From CAYXOX01 sp964466745 (GTDB lineage: Bacteria > Pseudomonadota > Alphaproteobacteria > Rhodobacterales > Rhodobacteraceae), in the NCBI GenBank assembly GCA_964466745.1, contig CAYXOX010000062.1:1-15403 (forward strand): DNA of 15,403 bases. Direction: 5' to 3'. Positions 13,695-15,403 of the stretch are shown one piece after another. The notes beneath the pieces were generated by a model, which was not told the origin of the DNA, did no database searches, and worked only from the letters and a program-made list of their open reading frames with translations. Positions within the stretch are counted from its first letter, which is position 1, and every line of letters begins with the position of its first letter. The translations under genes were made by a program, and so were the position numbers.

Positions 13695-13771
13695 TGGCGG
13701 CCCCTGAAGGACTCGAACCCTCGACCTGCCGATTAGAAGTCGGCTGCTCTATCCAGCTGAGCTAAGGGGCC
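13695..13771 (-). tRNA. tRNA-Arg (anticodon TCT)
   Basis: A full cloverleaf is visible on the - strand: acceptor GGCCCCT/AGGGGCC, D-arm GCTC...GAGC, anticodon stem GCCGA/TCGGC with loop CTTCTAA, and T-arm GAGGG-TTCGAGT-CCTTC. Loop positions 34-36 read TCT, decoding AGA and AGG as arginine. The discriminator base is G and the CCA end is encoded (TGG on the + strand at 13695-13697). Its 3' end faces the catabolic locus. Confidence 0.97.
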
Positions 13772-13841
13772 GCTGGCCATGTTGTGCGGGCTGTCGTGTG
13801 CGCAGGCAAGCCCCGATCGTGCCCGCGCCCTGCCGGTGCGG

Positions 13842-14327
13842 TCAGCCCAGGGCGCAGCGGTAGAAGGCCGAGTGCGGGTCTTCGCGGTAGTTCGCGAAGG
13901 GCGGGCAAGGCACGAAGCCCGCCCGCTCGTAGAGCCTTCGCGAGGCCCCGAAGGCGGGCTGCGCACCGGTTTCGAGGCAGAGGGTGGCGAGCCCCTCCTC
14001 CCGCGCGGCCGCGATGAGCGCCTCGAGCACGGCGCGCGCGACGCCCCGCCCCCGCGCCTGCGCGAGGGTGTGCATGCACTTCACCTCGCCCTCCCCGGAC
14101 CCGAGCCGCACGAGAGCGCCACACCCCACCGGCGCCCCGCCCGAACGCGCGAGCAGGAAGAGCGCTCCCGCGCCTGCCAGCTCCGCCGCATCGAGGCTGT
14201 GTTCGGATCCCTCGGGCGAATTGGCCGTGGAGAACGTCCGCTGCGCGGCGATCAGTGCCTGCGCATCGGCCGAGAGCGGATCTTCCGGCGCGATGTCGAT
14301 CGCGCCGCGGTGGCTCAGTGCGTCCAT
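13842..14327 (-). CDS. GNAT-family N-acetyltransferase
   Basis: A 161-residue cytoplasmic acetyltransferase. The fold marks are FLLARSGGAPVGCGALVRL (beta strands 2-4), the acetyl-CoA loop LAQARGRGVARAVLEALI at 88-105, LATLCLETGAQP (strand 5) and RRLYERAGFVPCPPF (130-144), a C-terminal pattern characteristic of the family. It transfers an acetyl group to an unknown amine; small-molecule or antibiotic-like acceptors cannot be told apart by sequence. The ATG at 14327 gives a 13-bp overlap with the end of the complex I subunit gene, suggesting translational coupling; an extension upstream would overlap that gene almost completely and was rejected. Confidence 0.87.
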   Translation of the reverse strand: MDALSHRGAIDIAPEDPLSADAQALIAAQRTFSTANSPEGSEHSLDAAELAGAGALFLLARSGGAPVGCGALVRLGSGEGEVKCMHTLAQARGRGVARAVLEALIAAAREEGLATLCLETGAQPAFGASRRLYERAGFVPCPPFANYREDPHSAFYRCALG

Positions 14328-14626
14328 GCCCCGCGCCTGTCGGTGGCGAAGTTCTCGCCATAGCCGCGCGGACGGATATTGGGCTTGCGCTTGTGCGGCT
14401 CGCGCACCACCGCGTCGAGTCCGTGCTCGCGCGCATAGGCCTCCGCCGCCTCCCGGGTGGGAAAGCGCAGGCGCACCTGGCTGTCCATGTCGGAAGAGGA
14501 GGTCCATCCCATCAGCGGGTCCACCTCGCGCGGTGCGGCCGGTGCGTATTCAAGCACCCAGTCTCTCGTCTTGGCGGTGCCCGAGGACATCGCTGTCCGG
14601 GCGGGCTGGTAGATGCGTGCGCGCAT
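14315..14626 (-). CDS. Complex I accessory subunit (NDUFS4-like, ETC complex I subunit)
   Basis: A 103-residue protein starting MRARIYQPARTAMSSGTAKT and ending ENFATDRRGAWTH, the pattern of the short NDUFS4/18-kDa-type subunit of NADH:ubiquinone oxidoreductase. Other marks are WVLEYAP, DPLMGWTSSSDM and KPNIRPRGYGENFATD. In alphaproteobacteria and mitochondria this subunit sits on the peripheral arm of complex I and helps hold the NADH-dehydrogenase module. I start at the ATG at 14626, where family members usually begin and which lies about 20 bases behind a promoter-like TTGCAC-17-GATACT; an ATG at 14665 would fall within that promoter. The gene is away from any nuo operon, as is usual for it. 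Confidence 0.93.
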   Translation of the reverse strand: MRARIYQPARTAMSSGTAKTRDWVLEYAPAAPREVDPLMGWTSSSDMDSQVRLRFPTREAAEAYAREHGLDAVVREPHKRKPNIRPRGYGENFATDRRGAWTH

Positions 14627-14653
14627 GGCGGAACCCCGATCTCGATAGGTGGC

Positions 14654-14682
14654 AGTATCGGCCATACGAAGCGCCGGTGCAA
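14654..14682 (-). promoter_or_regulatory. Possible promoter of the complex I subunit gene
   Basis: On the - strand TTGCAC (14682-14677) is followed after 17 bp by GATACT (14659-14654), matching the consensus at three and four of six positions. The start would fall about 20 bases before the ATG at 14626. Spacing is ideal, but the boxes are only moderate. Confidence 0.4.
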
Positions 14683-14995
14683 TCCGCCTTGCCCGCGGCG
14701 TTAGCGGGACTTGCGCCGGAATACGCAGAACACGGCGCGCGCCCGGGCCGGCGCCGGAACCGGCCCGGCCCGAAGGGGAACGCGCGGGCGCGACGCCCGG
14801 CGCGTAACCTCTGCCGGCGCCCGTATCGCCCGAAGGCCTGCACCCAGTGCCGCTGTCCCCTTGAACGCGCCGCAGGCACGATCACCTCTGGACCTGCGGC
14901 GCGGGGCCGTGGGGCCACGCGTGCACACCGACAGTGCGCCCCTTGCCTGCCCCCTGCCCCCGGGCCACATTCGCAGCCTGACCGGAGGTCTGCCC
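14683..14995. other. Spacer upstream of uvrB
   Basis: This G+C-rich stretch holds no gene I can support. It includes a hairpin, GGGCCGG (14745-14751) with CCGGCCC (14760-14766), and the uvrB ribosome-binding site GGAGG at 14984-14988. I looked for the alphaproteobacterial LexA box GAAC-N7-GTTC and found GAAC several times but no paired GTTC. Confidence 0.5.
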
Positions 14996-15403
14996 ATGCA
15001 CAACAACTCCCCCGAGGCGATGCCCGTACTGCACGCCGCTGCGCCCGATGTGAAGGTCCGTGACAAGCTCGAGGGTGGGCGCCGTTTCGTGATGCACACC
15101 GAGTTCAGTGCCGCGGGCGACCAGCCCGCCGCCATCGCCGAGCTGAGCGCGGGCGTGACCGCCGGCGAGCGCGACCAGGTGCTCCTCGGCGCCACCGGCA
15201 CCGGCAAGACCTTCACCATGGCCAAGGTGATCGAGCAGACCCAGCGCCCCGCCATCATCCTCGCGCCGAACAAGACGCTCGCGGCGCAGCTTTATGGCGA
15301 GTTCAAGGGCTTCTTTCCCGAGAACGCGGTGGAATATTTCGTCAGCTACTACGACTATTACCAGCCCGAAGCCTATGTGCCGCGCTCGGACACCTTCATC
15401 GAG
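14996..15403 (+). CDS. uvrB: Excinuclease ABC subunit B (partial, N-terminal 136 residues)
   Basis: The open frame runs off the right end. UvrB is the central damage-verification subunit of nucleotide excision repair. It is loaded by UvrA, clamps DNA with a beta-hairpin, and recruits UvrC. The Walker A loop GATGTGKT (65-72) is intact, followed by APNKTLAAQLYGEF and the start of the hairpin motif, YFVSYYDYYQPEAY, whose tyrosines contact damaged DNA. A 30-40-residue N-terminal extension precedes the family's usual start (FSAAGDQPAAI), as is common in alphaproteobacteria. The ATG at 14996 has GGAGG seven bases upstream. Confidence 0.97.
   Translation, partial: MHNNSPEAMPVLHAAAPDVKVRDKLEGGRRFVMHTEFSAAGDQPAAIAELSAGVTAGERDQVLLGATGTGKTFTMAKVIEQTQRPAIILAPNKTLAAQLYGEFKGFFPENAVEYFVSYYDYYQPEAYVPRSDTFIE

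Noticed and set aside
14683..14995. Possible SOS (LexA) control of uvrB
   Set aside because: GAAC occurs several times upstream, but no GAAC-N7-GTTC pair was found.
1..15403. CRISPR array, insertion sequence, integrase or phage genes
   Set aside because: No spaced repeat array, terminal inverted repeats or transposase/recombinase motifs were seen on either strand.

Overview
The window is a stretch of high-G+C bacterial chromosome, about two thirds G+C by eye. It most resembles an alphaproteobacterium of the Rhodobacterales type. The clearest pointers are an NDUFS4-like accessory subunit of respiratory complex I on the same strand as a tRNA-Arg and divergent from uvrB, a Tat-like YHS-domain exported protein, and a tripartite TRAP transporter tied to acid-sugar catabolism. 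The taxonomic call is inference from gene content, not from a marker alignment.

Left region (1-2716, + strand): the STAS-domain end of a SulP-type anion transporter, a two-domain universal stress protein, a short DksA/TraR-type zinc-finger protein, an unrecognised membrane-anchored or exported protein with a 26-bp tandem duplication across its stop codon, and a CDP-alcohol phosphatidyltransferase. Next come an aldo/keto reductase on the - strand (2925-3917) and, divergent from it, an exported YHS-domain protein (4243-4689).

Centre (4852-13329): a catabolic locus built as two divergent operons around a 464-bp control region. Leftwards run a GntR/FCD regulator, a PdxA-like dehydrogenase and an AraD1/GguC-type fumarylacetoacetase-fold enzyme. 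Rightwards run a TRAP transporter (dctP, dctQ, dctM), a second PdxA-like dehydrogenase and an enolase-superfamily acid-sugar dehydratase. The control region carries a strong inverted repeat (core ATTTGGAATACCAAAT), two perfect TTGACA -35 boxes pointing at each other across it, and a separate perfect 16-bp palindrome. The natural reading is uptake of a sugar acid or related hydroxy-carboxylate by the TRAP system, followed by dehydration, NAD-dependent oxidation and cleavage or hydrolysis in the cytoplasm, with the regulator sensing the substrate or an intermediate. Both PdxA-like proteins keep the metal-binding histidines but lack the His-Thr pair and the Asn and Arg that bind the phosphorylated substrate in PdxA. 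No four-carbon acid-sugar kinase is present. Together this points to non-phosphorylated substrates and possibly an undescribed pathway, and it is the most interesting part of the window.

Right region (13330-15403): a gene-free spacer, tRNA-Arg(TCT) with encoded CCA (- strand), a GNAT acetyltransferase overlapping the complex I accessory subunit (both - strand), and the start of uvrB (+ strand, running off the end). No CRISPR array, insertion sequence, integrase or rRNA was seen.
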